DNA of 64,000 bases from contig NZ_SSNZ01000002.1 in assembly GCF_004801375.1 (NCBI RefSeq), positions 806,001-870,000 of the forward strand, in the 5' to 3' direction. Positions 8,668 to 19,531 of the stretch are shown piece by piece. The notes under the pieces are model-generated. The model did no database searches. It was not told where the DNA came from and saw only the letters and a list, made by a program, of their open reading frames with translations. Source of the stretch: Flavobacterium supellecticarium (GTDB lineage Bacteria > Bacteroidota > Bacteroidia > Flavobacteriales > Flavobacteriaceae). The translations under genes were made by a program, and so were the position numbers. Within the stretch, counting starts at the first letter, position 1; each line of letters starts with the position of its first letter.

Positions 8668-11600
8668 ATGGCAGCAAATAACTCCTTTTTAGTAGAAATC
8701 ACGGGGCAGACAGCATTCCATTTGGGAAATCCGTCTGCTCCGCTTGCTGTAGACATTGCGGTCGGTTACAGAAGCAGGATTGTAGAAAACGACCAAAGAG
8801 AACGTTTTTTATATGCCACGTTGACCTCAGAAAATAAAAACGGGATCAGCATACAGGATATCATCAATTGTTGTACGAACCAACCCGCAGTAATACCGGA
8901 TCTCCTAAATGCGGTTACGTTAAAACAGTTTTCGGTAACCTATGGTTCCGGCGGTATGGATGCGACGGATTTTAAAATTGAATTCAACTGTAAACTTCAT
9001 ATCAACGACAGGTATTTTGATGCCGTTATTACGATCGATTACCAAAAAAACGGTTCGCAAACGACCTTCGCTTTTGGAGGAATTTTATCGGTAGAGGAAC
9101 ATCGTTTTGCCTTACATTTTGTTCAGGAAAAAGAAGCGGGTTATCTGTATGCCGCCTATCAGAACTTTGGGAAAACAACCATCGATTTACGCGCCTTAGC
9201 CACAAAATTCTTTGGCGAAAGTGCGACCAACAAAATGCCGGCACTTTCCTTTACACTCGAAACTTTTAAAGCCTTTTTGCTGTATAAAAAAGAAAAAGAC
9301 ACCTCCGGTTTGTGTTTTGGAATGGGCGCGGGACTTGAACTCGATTTAAACGATCTTCCTTTGGCCGGACCGGTGTTAACGCAGGGGCGTGCCTTTGCTT
9401 TTAAAGAAGTACTGGCTTTATATAGCAACGGAACTTTTGAAAAAGAGGTCTTACAACGCTTTGAGGCCTTACCACCGGTAGCAATTGGTTCCGGATTTAA
9501 TATCACGACACAACTCGAGATTAATGGCGAAGCCGAATACTATGCTTTAAACGACGGAACGGATCAGGAGTTTACCAAACCAGAACAGCCACAGCAAACA
9601 AGTGTTACTGCGGTTGCACCGCTAGGCGACGGTATCATTGCTAAGGCGAAATGGAAAAAAATAGATAAAAAAATAGGCCCGGTAACTTTACAACGATTGG
9701 GGTTTGCCTATCAGGATAGTAAGGTCGTATTACTGCTCGATGCCACCATGGAAATGAAAGGCATGGGCATGCAACTCATGGGATTTGGTCTCGGCTTTAA
9801 GTTACAATGGCCACCCGGAATACCGGATTTCTATCTGGAAGGACTCGGACTTTCGTATACAGCACCACCAATCGAAATATCAGGTGCCTTTTTGCATACA
9901 ACAGCTTCTTACAACGGAAAAACGATTGATGTATATAATGGCGGGGCGATTATAAAAGTAAGTCGTTTTACGATCTCGGCCATCGGATCGTATGCCAAAG
10001 TAGCCGATGAAGCATCCTTGTTTATTTATGGCGTATTCGACGGTCCTATAGGTGGTCCGGCTTTCTTTTTTGTAACGGGAATTGCCGCCGGATTTGGTTA
10101 TAATCGTAAAATAAATGTGCCTTCGATAAACGAGGTAGCACTATTTCCATTGGTAGCATTGGCCATGCGACCGGAAGAGGATCAGGGATTGTTACCCTTG
10201 TTGGCTTCATTGGAAACCCCTATGAAAAACGGTAAAAAACCGATAGAGATTTCTATTGGGGATTACTGGTTGGCAGTTGGAATTAAATTTACTTCCTTTA
10301 AACTGATCGAGTCGTTTGTACTGCTAACGGTCAATTTTGGAACCCAGCTGGAATTTGCAATTCTAGGACTTTCCCGACTGAGTTGGCCGGAAAAATCGAT
10401 GGCTCCGCAACCGATCGTGTATGTGGAACTTGCGATTTTGGCGCATTTCGGACCGGGTAGTGATGTGATCGCTGTAGAAGCCGTTGTGACGCCAAATTCC
10501 TATGTCCTTTCCAGAGATTGTAAGCTATCGGGAGGATTTGCTTTTTACACCTGGATCAAAGGACCTTATGAAGGGGATTTTGTGATTACATTGGGAGGTT
10601 ATCATCCGAAGTTTATAAAACCGGCGCATTATCCTAGCGTACCGCGACTGGCCTTAAGCTGGAAAATTAGCAGTCTGGTGTCGATTAAAGGAGAACTGTA
10701 CTACGCGCTTACCGCTTCGGCAATTATGGCAGGTGGTAAATGGGAAGTACTTTTTAAAACCTCAATTATCAAAGCGTCGATTGTGATTTGGGCCGATATG
10801 CTCATTGCCTGGGCACCGTTCCACTATTATATCGATATGGGGATTACGGTTAAAATCGAGGCCGATATTAAAATACTATTTATCCGGATTCATTTCAGTT
10901 TCGAAATGGGAGCGGAACTACATATATGGGGACCTCCGTTTGCCGGAGAAGCCTACGTGGACTGGACGATATTCTCGTTCACCATTCCTTTCGGCGATCA
11001 TTCCAAAAAAGAACCGAAAAAGCTGCAATGGACAGAATTTGCAAGCGGTTTTATACCACAGAAGAAAAATACCGTATCGACCAACGCCCGACTAAAAGAA
11101 GGCGAAGCAGCCGGTATTTCCAATCCGGATCCAACCAATATTACCATTAGTAATGGATTGATTGAAGTAAAGGGAGTCGACAAATTCCCGGTCATCAATC
11201 CGCACCAGCTGGCCATTACAATTGACTCTTTTATTCCGGTATCTCAATTAAAAATTAATGAAAAGGAAGTATCCGGAAGTACCGTGATGAAATCGGAAAC
11301 GGGTGATACTATTTATGCCAACCGCGAACAAAACATCGGAATCCGTCCGTGTGGTTTTACCACAGGAACCGTAGCATTCCAGATGAATGTCGATGTGGTG
11401 TTAAACGGGACTAAAATGCCGATGACGGTTTCCGGTATTGCAAAAGGAGTCGCAGAAGCCTTATGGAGTGGCGAAGCATCGAAAAGCACGAATGCGAACC
11501 CGGGAACCACGAAAATACTAACGAATGTACTGAGTGGTGTGATGCTTCAACCACCAGCGATCCCGCAGGTTGCGCAGATTCGCACCTTCGATTTTTCAAC

Positions 11601-11934
11601 CTTATTTGACGCTTCCAAAACCGAATTTGACTGGATATTTACGTTAGCCAAAACCGGAGAAGCCTATCATGCGATTGAAGTGTTGGGCTATTACGATGAG
11701 GTGAACCATATCAAAGTAACGGGTATTCTGGAAAGTACATACGAAGAAAATAATGTAAAAACGAAACGGGAAAAAATAGTAGCGCTCCTTAAAGCGGGAT
11801 TTGACGAAAGTTTCCCGGATATCGATGAGGACGCCATAAACAGAAATATGTCTAATGAAGACGATTACTTTACCGGTATTCCGGTGATTTGCGAAATAGG
11901 ACAGTTGCCACAATACAGTACCGATGTGAAATAA
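8668..11934 (+). CDS. giant beta-rich protein, DUF6603-like
   Basis: 1088-aa protein without signal peptide. From memory, the middle (roughly residues 335-760) resembles the uncharacterised DUF6603 type: long runs of alternating amphipathic strands rich in Gly and aromatic residues (LEGLGLSYTAPP, FDGPIGGPAFFFVTGIAAGFGYN, GPYEGDFVITLGGYHP). This could form a large beta-barrel or beta-sheet lamina. The C-terminal about 280 residues are polar and mixed alpha/beta. It is followed 22 nt later by the 732-aa gene on the same strand. The function of DUF6603 proteins is not known to me. A lipid-facing or self-assembling role is only inference from the alternating hydrophobic pattern. Confidence 0.6.
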   Translation: MAANNSFLVEITGQTAFHLGNPSAPLAVDIAVGYRSRIVENDQRERFLYATLTSENKNGISIQDIINCCTNQPAVIPDLLNAVTLKQFSVTYGSGGMDATDFKIEFNCKLHINDRYFDAVITIDYQKNGSQTTFAFGGILSVEEHRFALHFVQEKEAGYLYAAYQNFGKTTIDLRALATKFFGESATNKMPALSFTLETFKAFLLYKKEKDTSGLCFGMGAGLELDLNDLPLAGPVLTQGRAFAFKEVLALYSNGTFEKEVLQRFEALPPVAIGSGFNITTQLEINGEAEYYALNDGTDQEFTKPEQPQQTSVTAVAPLGDGIIAKAKWKKIDKKIGPVTLQRLGFAYQDSKVVLLLDATMEMKGMGMQLMGFGLGFKLQWPPGIPDFYLEGLGLSYTAPPIEISGAFLHTTASYNGKTIDVYNGGAIIKVSRFTISAIGSYAKVADEASLFIYGVFDGPIGGPAFFFVTGIAAGFGYNRKINVPSINEVALFPLVALAMRPEEDQGLLPLLASLETPMKNGKKPIEISIGDYWLAVGIKFTSFKLIESFVLLTVNFGTQLEFAILGLSRLSWPEKSMAPQPIVYVELAILAHFGPGSDVIAVEAVVTPNSYVLSRDCKLSGGFAFYTWIKGPYEGDFVITLGGYHPKFIKPAHYPSVPRLALSWKISSLVSIKGELYYALTASAIMAGGKWEVLFKTSIIKASIVIWADMLIAWAPFHYYIDMGITVKIEADIKILFIRIHFSFEMGAELHIWGPPFAGEAYVDWTIFSFTIPFGDHSKKEPKKLQWTEFASGFIPQKKNTVSTNARLKEGEAAGISNPDPTNITISNGLIEVKGVDKFPVINPHQLAITIDSFIPVSQLKINEKEVSGSTVMKSETGDTIYANREQNIGIRPCGFTTGTVAFQMNVDVVLNGTKMPMTVSGIAKGVAEALWSGEASKSTNANPGTTKILTNVLSGVMLQPPAIPQVAQIRTFDFSTLFDASKTEFDWIFTLAKTGEAYHAIEVLGYYDEVNHIKVTGILESTYEENNVKTKREKIVALLKAGFDESFPDIDEDAINRNMSNEDDYFTGIPVICEIGQLPQYSTDVK

Positions 11935-11956
11935 ACAGGGGTAAAACGTAACAAAA

Positions 11957-14155
11957 ATGAGTGAGAATACAAAAATAGTACAATGCTTTTTACCTGCCAT
12001 GGTTGCCGGAAAATATACAACGGTCGTCCATCAGCAGGTAATTAAAGACAAGTCAAGCCTTCAGGATTTGAATAAAACATTCGATTTTGGAGTCGATGCG
12101 GCTCGGTTTACGCTAAATCCGAATGATATTTATTCGGTTTATCCTCCCGCTAACCAGTCGGGAAACTATTCGGAATCCTTGCCTCATTTGGTATTTACCC
12201 GACGCACCTTGCCGTGGGAACGTACGTTAGACGGAAAACTTCCGGTTTTCCAACGCGACACAACTCCGGAAAACCTGCGTAACCCACAGGATTCGCCGCC
12301 CGTTCCCTGGATGGCCTTACTGCTTTTTGACGAGGAGGAAATGAAAGGGCTACCGATTACTAAAAATACCATTGCCGGAGTGATCCAACCGAATCTTTCC
12401 GATGGTATTATCCGACCGGATATTTTTGAAGCGAAGTCGACCGACAAAGGAACTTTAAAACTGATGGAATGGGAGAAAACAACGGATGGCTGTTTTACCA
12501 TTGACCTGACCAAAGAACAATTTGAAAATTATATTCCGTCCCAAAAAAGTCTCTCCCTGTTGGCACATGCCAAAGAGGTGCGTATCGATAATAAAGACAA
12601 AGACGGAATTACCGATATCAATGCCGATGGAGCCGGTGTTTTTGCCGTGATCGTCGGAAATCGCCTGCCGGCCAAAGGAAAGCAACATACCGCTATTCTG
12701 GTATCACTGGAAGGCTATACCGACTATTTAAAAGACGCGGATCCTAAAAAAAACATCCCGGACGATCATAAAGTCCGACTGGTGGTACTGGCGAGTTGGA
12801 ATTTTATCGATTCGGGAAAAGCCAGTTTTTCGCAATTAGTTGACGGACTCGAACTAAAAAGTATCAAAATTCAACGGGGAGTGGAAGCACCGGAACTGAC
12901 CACCTATTTTGATTCGGGGTATGTCCCGTTGGAACATCTCACGCGAACCGGAGCGAATACCATCAGCTGGTATCATGGGCCGCTGGTACCGAAATTATTT
13001 CCGACAACGTCAAAGGGTATTTCTTTTAGTTCGGCCGATGCAGCATTGCGCTATGATAAAACCACCGGTTTTTTTGATATTTCCTTTGCGGCAGCATGGC
13101 AATTGGGACGTATACTGGCTTTGCAGAACCAGGAGTTTTCGAAGGCCATTTTAAACTGGCGTCTGGCGCAAAATCAACTCGAAGCCGAAAAGTCAAAAAA
13201 CAATACGCTAAATGCCATTTTGGAGGACGACAGTGCGATCAACATAAAAGATAAGGTAATCCGTTATCTGGGCGATTTGCACGCGGTTACTACAGTCGTT
13301 CCAGAAGAAACAACAACCGATTTGCCAACAACCGTCCCGAATGAAGTGAAACACTTTTTAGGAAATTTGTACAAATTAAACGGAATTCCGTTTTCCTATA
13401 TTGTTCCGCATGAATGGTTACTGCAGAAGGAACACCTTAAAAATAATAAAAACTACACCGGTACCTTATCACTGTTTTATGTCGATCCGAATTGGATAGA
13501 AGCTTTGTTGGACGGTGCGCTTAGTATTGGCAGAACCAATAAAAATGAAGCTTTACTGGAGCAGGCGGTGAACGGTAATTTTATAGACGGATATCAGACG
13601 CAGTCGATGGAAATCAGTGGTGGAACCATCGAAAAAAAAGGAAGACGACTCAATACGACCGGATTCCTGCTTCGGTCGGATCTGGTATCGGGTTGGCGCG
13701 GACTCGAAATCACGGCTTTTGATGCCGATAATCAGTTGCTTCCTGCTTTGCGTTTTGAGCGTATTGATTCGGATATTTTCCTGGGAATTTTCGACGGTAA
13801 CATTGCCAGTATTTCGATCAAACAACCTTACGAGGGTTTGCATTTTGGGATCAAAAACAATAATGCCTATATCAAAAATCTAAAAAATGAAGACGGTACC
13901 AATCAGGAAATAGCCGATGGAACCGCCGATGTGAATGCCGAATTAAACGATGGACTAATTAAAAACAACGTTATCGATATCGCCGGATTAGCCCGTGTGA
14001 TGCAAGAAAAACTAACCGCTAAAAACTGGATGGAAATCACAGACGAAAGCAAAGGAATCCACTTTACATCCGCCGAATTTGCCTACCAGATGGTCGACAG
14101 TCCGGTAAAAAAGAATATTGCGATTAACATCCTAAATACCGATAGCCATGTGTAA
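11957..14155 (+). CDS. hypothetical large protein, 732 aa
   Basis: Unknown family. There is no signal peptide or transmembrane helix. Notable segments are the aromatic/charged TRRTLPWERTLDG (about 78-90), PVPWMALLLFDEEE, SWYHGPLVPKLFP (about 335-347) and AAWQLGRILALQNQEFSKAI (about 380-399), which look like conserved structural blocks rather than enzyme motifs. The C-terminus contains an EKLTAKNWMEI region with no signature. It overlaps the next gene by 8 nt, implying coupled translation and perhaps a fixed-ratio complex with the 1183-aa protein. Confidence 0.65.
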   Translation: MSENTKIVQCFLPAMVAGKYTTVVHQQVIKDKSSLQDLNKTFDFGVDAARFTLNPNDIYSVYPPANQSGNYSESLPHLVFTRRTLPWERTLDGKLPVFQRDTTPENLRNPQDSPPVPWMALLLFDEEEMKGLPITKNTIAGVIQPNLSDGIIRPDIFEAKSTDKGTLKLMEWEKTTDGCFTIDLTKEQFENYIPSQKSLSLLAHAKEVRIDNKDKDGITDINADGAGVFAVIVGNRLPAKGKQHTAILVSLEGYTDYLKDADPKKNIPDDHKVRLVVLASWNFIDSGKASFSQLVDGLELKSIKIQRGVEAPELTTYFDSGYVPLEHLTRTGANTISWYHGPLVPKLFPTTSKGISFSSADAALRYDKTTGFFDISFAAAWQLGRILALQNQEFSKAILNWRLAQNQLEAEKSKNNTLNAILEDDSAINIKDKVIRYLGDLHAVTTVVPEETTTDLPTTVPNEVKHFLGNLYKLNGIPFSYIVPHEWLLQKEHLKNNKNYTGTLSLFYVDPNWIEALLDGALSIGRTNKNEALLEQAVNGNFIDGYQTQSMEISGGTIEKKGRRLNTTGFLLRSDLVSGWRGLEITAFDADNQLLPALRFERIDSDIFLGIFDGNIASISIKQPYEGLHFGIKNNNAYIKNLKNEDGTNQEIADGTADVNAELNDGLIKNNVIDIAGLARVMQEKLTAKNWMEITDESKGIHFTSAEFAYQMVDSPVKKNIAINILNTDSHV

Positions 14156-17100
14156 TACTTCCAGACTTTTTGTGCCCCTGTATATGGAAGCCCTGGCCCT
14201 GGGGAGCGATAAAAACGATTGCATGGATTTGGGGCCGCAATTACAACAATACAACCAAAGTATTCTGGGGAATGTCCTACAACCCGATACCGACAAAACA
14301 GTAGCACTCCAAAAAGGAATTCACCTGCACTGGACTTTACCCAAAGCTTTAAAACACGCTTTTATAAACGAAGGGGAAGAAGTCCAATTTCCGTATGCGC
14401 CCAACCGGTGGATGGTGATCCGAATCCGGACGGACAAAGGAATCAAAAACATGGAATCCCGGATGTGGATCGTTAAAAGTGATGAAAAAAATAGCATCAA
14501 AAATAATAAACCCACACCCAATTGGGTAACACTACACGACGACAAACTGGATTTCAACAACCTCGGAAAAGTGGTCGAATGGTCGGCGGCCTATGAAGAG
14601 ACTACCACACCGCCTGTTTTAACCGGTGTAGGTGCTGTAAACCCGTATTTTGCGTCGTTATACCAAAGTAGTAAAAATGTATTTGGTTTCCACGATGATA
14701 TGGCCGACATTGATTCGGATTGTACGGTTGCCTACGTTGTTACCGGTTGGTACAATGATCCCGCTATGGATCCGTTGGCACCTTTCGATTTTAACGAAGC
14801 AACGGCAACAAACGAACAGATTCGTCAGAAAAGAACACAGGATTGGTTTAAACAACAATGGAAATGCGATTCGGAAGCTTATCCGGAATCCAGTTTACTG
14901 CATGCGGCCATCCATAGTATTCAATGGAACAGCGAATTAAAAAGCGGCGTTCCGGACGGTGCGATACAAGTCTATGTGGGCAATACCGCCATCGAATCGT
15001 TAAGTGCTCAGATTATCAAAAGCAGTGCGATTGAAAAACCGGGTGTGGAAACCCTGTTAAATGCCTTGCAATATCAGTTTCTGGAAGATAGTAAAAACGA
15101 ACCGGGACTGAAATCGATTCAGACTGAAATTCATAAAAGAGGCTTTACACCTAAAAACAGAGGCTCGATCTGGGAAATCACCCGGGTAGAAGCGACCGAT
15201 AAAGCCTTGGAAGACAAACAGGACGACCGACCGCATTTCCCGGAAAACAGCGCGATTCTAAGCGAGCTGAATGACTTAAATAAAACGCAGATCAGCTGTA
15301 ACCAAATTAAACAGGAAATCCTACGACTACAACAGGAATATTACTTTCTGTGGTACAAACAAGCCTATAAAACCGTAAATGATTATACGGTTCCAAACTT
15401 TGATTACACGACCTCCAGAACCAACCTGTTGGATCAGTTGGTGAGTAAAAAAGTAGAAGCCGATGTATTGGATCGGGAAATCCAGCAACGTACATTTAAC
15501 TTGCGACAATATCAGGAATTAGCAGGGGAAAATCCGGAGTTTGAACTAAAAGAAACCCTTGAAGATCGTTTTTGGGAACCTAATGATCCGGTTTTGTTGC
15601 TTTGCGGATCGGGCATTGGAACTACCGAAAAACCGGCTTTTCAGGCCATGGATAAAGAAATAAACTGCCGACAGGAAGCGCAGTTGCTCACAAAGCTCTA
15701 TCTCGATGTTCCGTATAACGACACCAGCATTCCGGTGGTTATTCCGGCTACTAAAATTAGCGTTCCGGATGTAGCGGCCTTACAACATCCGAAATTACCT
15801 TTTACAGCAATACAAGCACTAGTATCCGAAACACTGTTATTGGATCACTCGCTTGCTGTGGATATCGCGTTACAAGCCTATATCGAAGCGCAACTGGGAG
15901 AAGGAAAAGACAAAACCAGTGCTGTTATCAAAGCCTTTGGTCAAAAAGTGATCGAAGTACAATCGAAACCGGAATACCGGGAAACCGAAAAAGCGCACGA
16001 AAGTTTTGCCATTACCCAATGGGAACAGGCCTGGACACCACTGTTTATGGTCTGGGATATGGAATATAGATCCAATAATCCGGATATCAATAATCTGGAT
16101 CTTATGGAAGATACGGCAAACTGGAAACTGGAAGAAGGGCTGTATTTTAAAAAGCAAACAACAAAAGAACAGGGAGCGCCTATTGGCATTAGCGGCATAA
16201 GTCCGTTTACAAATTCGGTATTTGCCAACCTGAAAAAAATGGTTCCGGAGGCAATCGTCAATAAATACGGGGAACTCAACCTGATTGCACAGGCTTTAAG
16301 TGGTTTGCATAAAAATTTACTGATGCAGCGCACCGATATTCAATTGCCTCCTTTTCACTATAACAGTGACCCTGATTATAATTTTGAAACGGAATATCAG
16401 ATTGACCGGAACGAGCTCAACATAATCGGGGAAGATGGCTATAAACTGGGATGTGATCCCGGAAATACCAACGGCGCGGATGCTACGGCTTTTAATCCGT
16501 TGCGCTCGGGGGCTATGGTCATCAAAAAACTTTCGATTGTTGATGCCTTTGGTCAGGTTAAAAAAGTAATAGTCGAAAACGATAATGCTAATTCAGATAT
16601 TGGCTGTGCGGTTACGTTGCAAGGCGATGATCAGTCGGGTAGAAGCATTCCGTTACCGCCACGAATCATTCAGCCTTCCCGTTTGCAATTTCATTGGTTA
16701 AATGCCAGCGACACTATTCTGTATCAGGACACGGGAAAAATGGATAATCCTGTTTTAGGATGGCTGGTTCCCAATTATTTAGATAATACTATTTTAGTGT
16801 ATGACGGAGACGGAAATGAAATATGCCTATTGCAAATAACCTCGGATCTAACCCAAAATAAAGGCTCAAAGCTAATCCGGCAAGCCTTTCCGGGCGGTAA
16901 TGCAATTCCGGAAGCGATACATCCGCAGTTGGAAAAGCTACTCAAAACACTCAATAGCGGAAGCAGGGCTACGGGGATTATGGACCTGGCCTATAAAGTG
17001 AGTGTAAATGCCACGGGGAATGCGGCTTTACAAAATACAACCTCGGCCTTGCTATATGGGCAACCCTTAGCTTTAGTGCGTTGCTCGTTAGGACTGGAAA

Positions 17101-17699
17101 CGTTGGGACTTCCGTATTATGATCAACGATGGAGTCAATCCGGTAAAAGGGATACGGGACATATCGAAACGGTTAAATTTCCGCTTACGATTGGCGATTA
17201 TGATATGGATAAAAATGGCCTAATCGGCTATTTTACCGATACCGATACGGATGTATTTCATACAATCGCCAATGCACCGGAGTTTTCGTTTAGTGATTCG
17301 GATTCCTTTTTTGCGAAGCATACGGTATTAAAACTAAACCTGAATCAGGAGCCGGTTAAAGCCACCTTATTGATGCTACCTTCGGCCGGAGTACATTTCG
17401 CAACCGGGATTCTGCCCACAAAGTATGTGGAATTATTCAACCATAATTCGGGGCGTTTGTTGTCGCAACTGGATATTGGGTTTCGGGTAGCGCCTTTTAT
17501 AGCCGAAAAAGTGGCCCCTGATATTCCGATACCAACGGGGATTAATGCCAATTGGAAATGGACCCATAAGTCGGATGTTACAACCTGGCAGAGCGATGCG
17601 GCTTTGGCCGAAGGAAAAAGCAAACAGATTTCCGGGTTTACCAAACAGCAGGTTTACGAAGGATGGTTACGGCTAAGCAATTTAAAAACGAACAATTAA
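14148..17699 (+). CDS. hypothetical giant protein, 1183 aa
   Basis: Unknown family; largest protein in the window. It starts without a signal peptide (MCNTSRLFVPLYMEALALG). Early blocks include QKGIHLHWTLPKALKH (about 47-62) and NRWMVIRIRTD. A predicted coiled-coil region lies around residues 370-470 (LNDLNKTQISCNQIKQEIL, VLDREIQQRTFNLRQYQEL), and the rest looks beta-rich. It overlaps the preceding gene by 8 nt and precedes the Kelch-like gene by 12 nt. The size, coiled coil and coupling suggest a structural component or scaffold of whatever the operon builds. No catalytic signature is visible. Confidence 0.65.
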   Translation: MCNTSRLFVPLYMEALALGSDKNDCMDLGPQLQQYNQSILGNVLQPDTDKTVALQKGIHLHWTLPKALKHAFINEGEEVQFPYAPNRWMVIRIRTDKGIKNMESRMWIVKSDEKNSIKNNKPTPNWVTLHDDKLDFNNLGKVVEWSAAYEETTTPPVLTGVGAVNPYFASLYQSSKNVFGFHDDMADIDSDCTVAYVVTGWYNDPAMDPLAPFDFNEATATNEQIRQKRTQDWFKQQWKCDSEAYPESSLLHAAIHSIQWNSELKSGVPDGAIQVYVGNTAIESLSAQIIKSSAIEKPGVETLLNALQYQFLEDSKNEPGLKSIQTEIHKRGFTPKNRGSIWEITRVEATDKALEDKQDDRPHFPENSAILSELNDLNKTQISCNQIKQEILRLQQEYYFLWYKQAYKTVNDYTVPNFDYTTSRTNLLDQLVSKKVEADVLDREIQQRTFNLRQYQELAGENPEFELKETLEDRFWEPNDPVLLLCGSGIGTTEKPAFQAMDKEINCRQEAQLLTKLYLDVPYNDTSIPVVIPATKISVPDVAALQHPKLPFTAIQALVSETLLLDHSLAVDIALQAYIEAQLGEGKDKTSAVIKAFGQKVIEVQSKPEYRETEKAHESFAITQWEQAWTPLFMVWDMEYRSNNPDINNLDLMEDTANWKLEEGLYFKKQTTKEQGAPIGISGISPFTNSVFANLKKMVPEAIVNKYGELNLIAQALSGLHKNLLMQRTDIQLPPFHYNSDPDYNFETEYQIDRNELNIIGEDGYKLGCDPGNTNGADATAFNPLRSGAMVIKKLSIVDAFGQVKKVIVENDNANSDIGCAVTLQGDDQSGRSIPLPPRIIQPSRLQFHWLNASDTILYQDTGKMDNPVLGWLVPNYLDNTILVYDGDGNEICLLQITSDLTQNKGSKLIRQAFPGGNAIPEAIHPQLEKLLKTLNSGSRATGIMDLAYKVSVNATGNAALQNTTSALLYGQPLALVRCSLGLETLGLPYYDQRWSQSGKRDTGHIETVKFPLTIGDYDMDKNGLIGYFTDTDTDVFHTIANAPEFSFSDSDSFFAKHTVLKLNLNQEPVKATLLMLPSAGVHFATGILPTKYVELFNHNSGRLLSQLDIGFRVAPFIAEKVAPDIPIPTGINANWKWTHKSDVTTWQSDAALAEGKSKQISGFTKQQVYEGWLRLSNLKTNN

Positions 17700-17711
17700 A
17701 AGGATAATAAT

Positions 17712-19508
17712 ATGGGATATGTAACTACCGGCAGCAGTAATTCGGTTACGAATGGAGAAACACTGGCGTTGGATATAATGATCGCTCAGGACGAAAAAAA
17801 GGCCATCTTACTGATGGGGATTTTTACGATTGAAAATTTAGATACTCTGGTAGCGGCAGCCGATTTAAAAAAACTAAGCTGTGAGCTTTGGGCTAAAACG
17901 GACGACGTAAACAAAACAACGACTTTTCCTGTGAAAATCTGTGAATTTTCATACGATAACAACAACCCGGGAAAACGAATATATAATTTTCCGAAAGGCT
18001 ATGATGATGGCTATACCTATCTGATTGTAAAAATCAGAGCGGCAAAATGTACGGTTACGACACCATCGACTACCTTACAACTAAGCTTTAAAGATAAAAA
18101 CGATCCAACCGATCCAAAACCGTTGGTATCGCTTCCTTTTACTGTCATCGCCGAAGAGGCCAAACCGGAAATCAAGCTGTTTGAATCGGATAAAACAGTA
18201 GTGCAGCGCAATGCTCCGGTTACGCTATCCTGGGACGTTAAAGGAACCCGGTATATTGTAAGAGAAGGACTGGAAGAACTCAAAAGTGGTACAGACGGAG
18301 CAGGAAGTTATACGATAGCCAATATCGCCAATGGAGATCACTCGTATACCTTAGAAGTACAAATGGGTACGGTTTCGGTAACCAAAACAATATTGGTCCG
18401 CGCTTTAGGAGAATCGAAATTATATTCGAATGCAAATCCGACCGGAGCGTATGCGGCTTATAAGATTGGTAATTTTTGCGCCGGACAAGATGCCGCTTAT
18501 CTATATAGCTTAATGCTAAAAACGGAAAATAATAAAACTCAGATTGATCATATAGGATATACCAATACCAACGAAGGCTTTTCGGATAATTGGCATCGCA
18601 TAACACTTTCTGAAACCGAAAAAAACAAGCTAAAACCTTTTGCAACCGCACCGTTATTGCATATGAAAAGTGCGGGAGAGTTGCACGGGCGCCTGTTTTT
18701 TATAGGAGGTAGCTATGTCAAACCGATGGAATCTGCTAATGCGGTGGCGATTGTTACTCTGGATGCCGAAAGCGAATCCAGAGTAACCGTTATCGATAAT
18801 TTACCATGGGATTCCCGTATGGGACATTCGTGTGCGATTTTTCCGCATGGCGATCAGGATAAAATCTGGATGATGGGTGGTGTAAATGAATGGGGCGCGG
18901 CTTTAAATGATATTTGGGTATCGGGCGATGGTAAAGTATGGGATAATATTGGTTTAAACGGAAGCGTAAATCCGGACAAAACCAATCCTGTAAAAATGCC
19001 GTGGAAAGTAAGATGCTTAAATGGAATTGCAACCGAATTGGATGCCAACGGAAGTAAAACGGCTTTATGGTTGGGCGGTGGTTTCTCGGAAATAGGCGGA
19101 ACCGAAATCTCGGATATCTGGAAATGGGATAAAAATAACTGGACTACCATTACACCGTTGATCATCAATAACAATTCGTATTTATCGTCCGGATTGTCCT
19201 TTTTGGGAAAAGACACGATCGACAGTACGGGTATTTTTTTACTGGGCGGCTATCAGGAACAGGAAAACAAGAAGAAATATTTTTACAGAGTAACGTTAAA
19301 TAACGGTAAATATGGTAGCAATCAGATGGATACGTCAGCCGGTGTAGACAGCTTTGCAACTACAAAAGATTCCAAGATCGTCACAGCCTTTTTTAAAGGT
19401 TGCTTATGGTATATGGTATTCACCAACGAAGGAGATTTGGGAATAACCTATTCTGATTTGTTTTACTGGGTACCGGTAGCCACAGGTCGGACTTTAATTT
19501 TAACCTAG
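17712..19508 (+). CDS. Ig-like plus Kelch/beta-propeller-like protein
   Basis: 598 aa, no signal peptide. The N-terminal about 145 residues are beta-rich and unassigned. Residues about 150-235 look like an Ig-like domain (ETEKP-type start, QRNAPVTLSWDVKGT). The rest has Kelch-type blades: paired GG motifs followed by W (LFFIGGSYV, WMMGGVNEWGAALNDIWVS, LWLGGGFSEIGGTEISDIW, FLLGGYQEQ). Such propellers bind proteins or glycans. It follows the giant gene by 12 nt and ends at the edge of the next gene's leader. Likely an accessory or recognition subunit of the same assembly. Confidence 0.7.
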   Translation: MGYVTTGSSNSVTNGETLALDIMIAQDEKKAILLMGIFTIENLDTLVAAADLKKLSCELWAKTDDVNKTTTFPVKICEFSYDNNNPGKRIYNFPKGYDDGYTYLIVKIRAAKCTVTTPSTTLQLSFKDKNDPTDPKPLVSLPFTVIAEEAKPEIKLFESDKTVVQRNAPVTLSWDVKGTRYIVREGLEELKSGTDGAGSYTIANIANGDHSYTLEVQMGTVSVTKTILVRALGESKLYSNANPTGAYAAYKIGNFCAGQDAAYLYSLMLKTENNKTQIDHIGYTNTNEGFSDNWHRITLSETEKNKLKPFATAPLLHMKSAGELHGRLFFIGGSYVKPMESANAVAIVTLDAESESRVTVIDNLPWDSRMGHSCAIFPHGDQDKIWMMGGVNEWGAALNDIWVSGDGKVWDNIGLNGSVNPDKTNPVKMPWKVRCLNGIATELDANGSKTALWLGGGFSEIGGTEISDIWKWDKNNWTTITPLIINNNSYLSSGLSFLGKDTIDSTGIFLLGGYQEQENKKKYFYRVTLNNGKYGSNQMDTSAGVDSFATTKDSKIVTAFFKGCLWYMVFTNEGDLGITYSDLFYWVPVATGRTLILT

Positions 19509-19531
19509 TGTACCAATTTAAAATAAAGATT

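Noticed and set aside
11644..12000. 118-aa minus-strand open frame over the junction of the two giant genes
   Set aside because: Shadow of two convincing plus-strand genes; no domain and low complexity.
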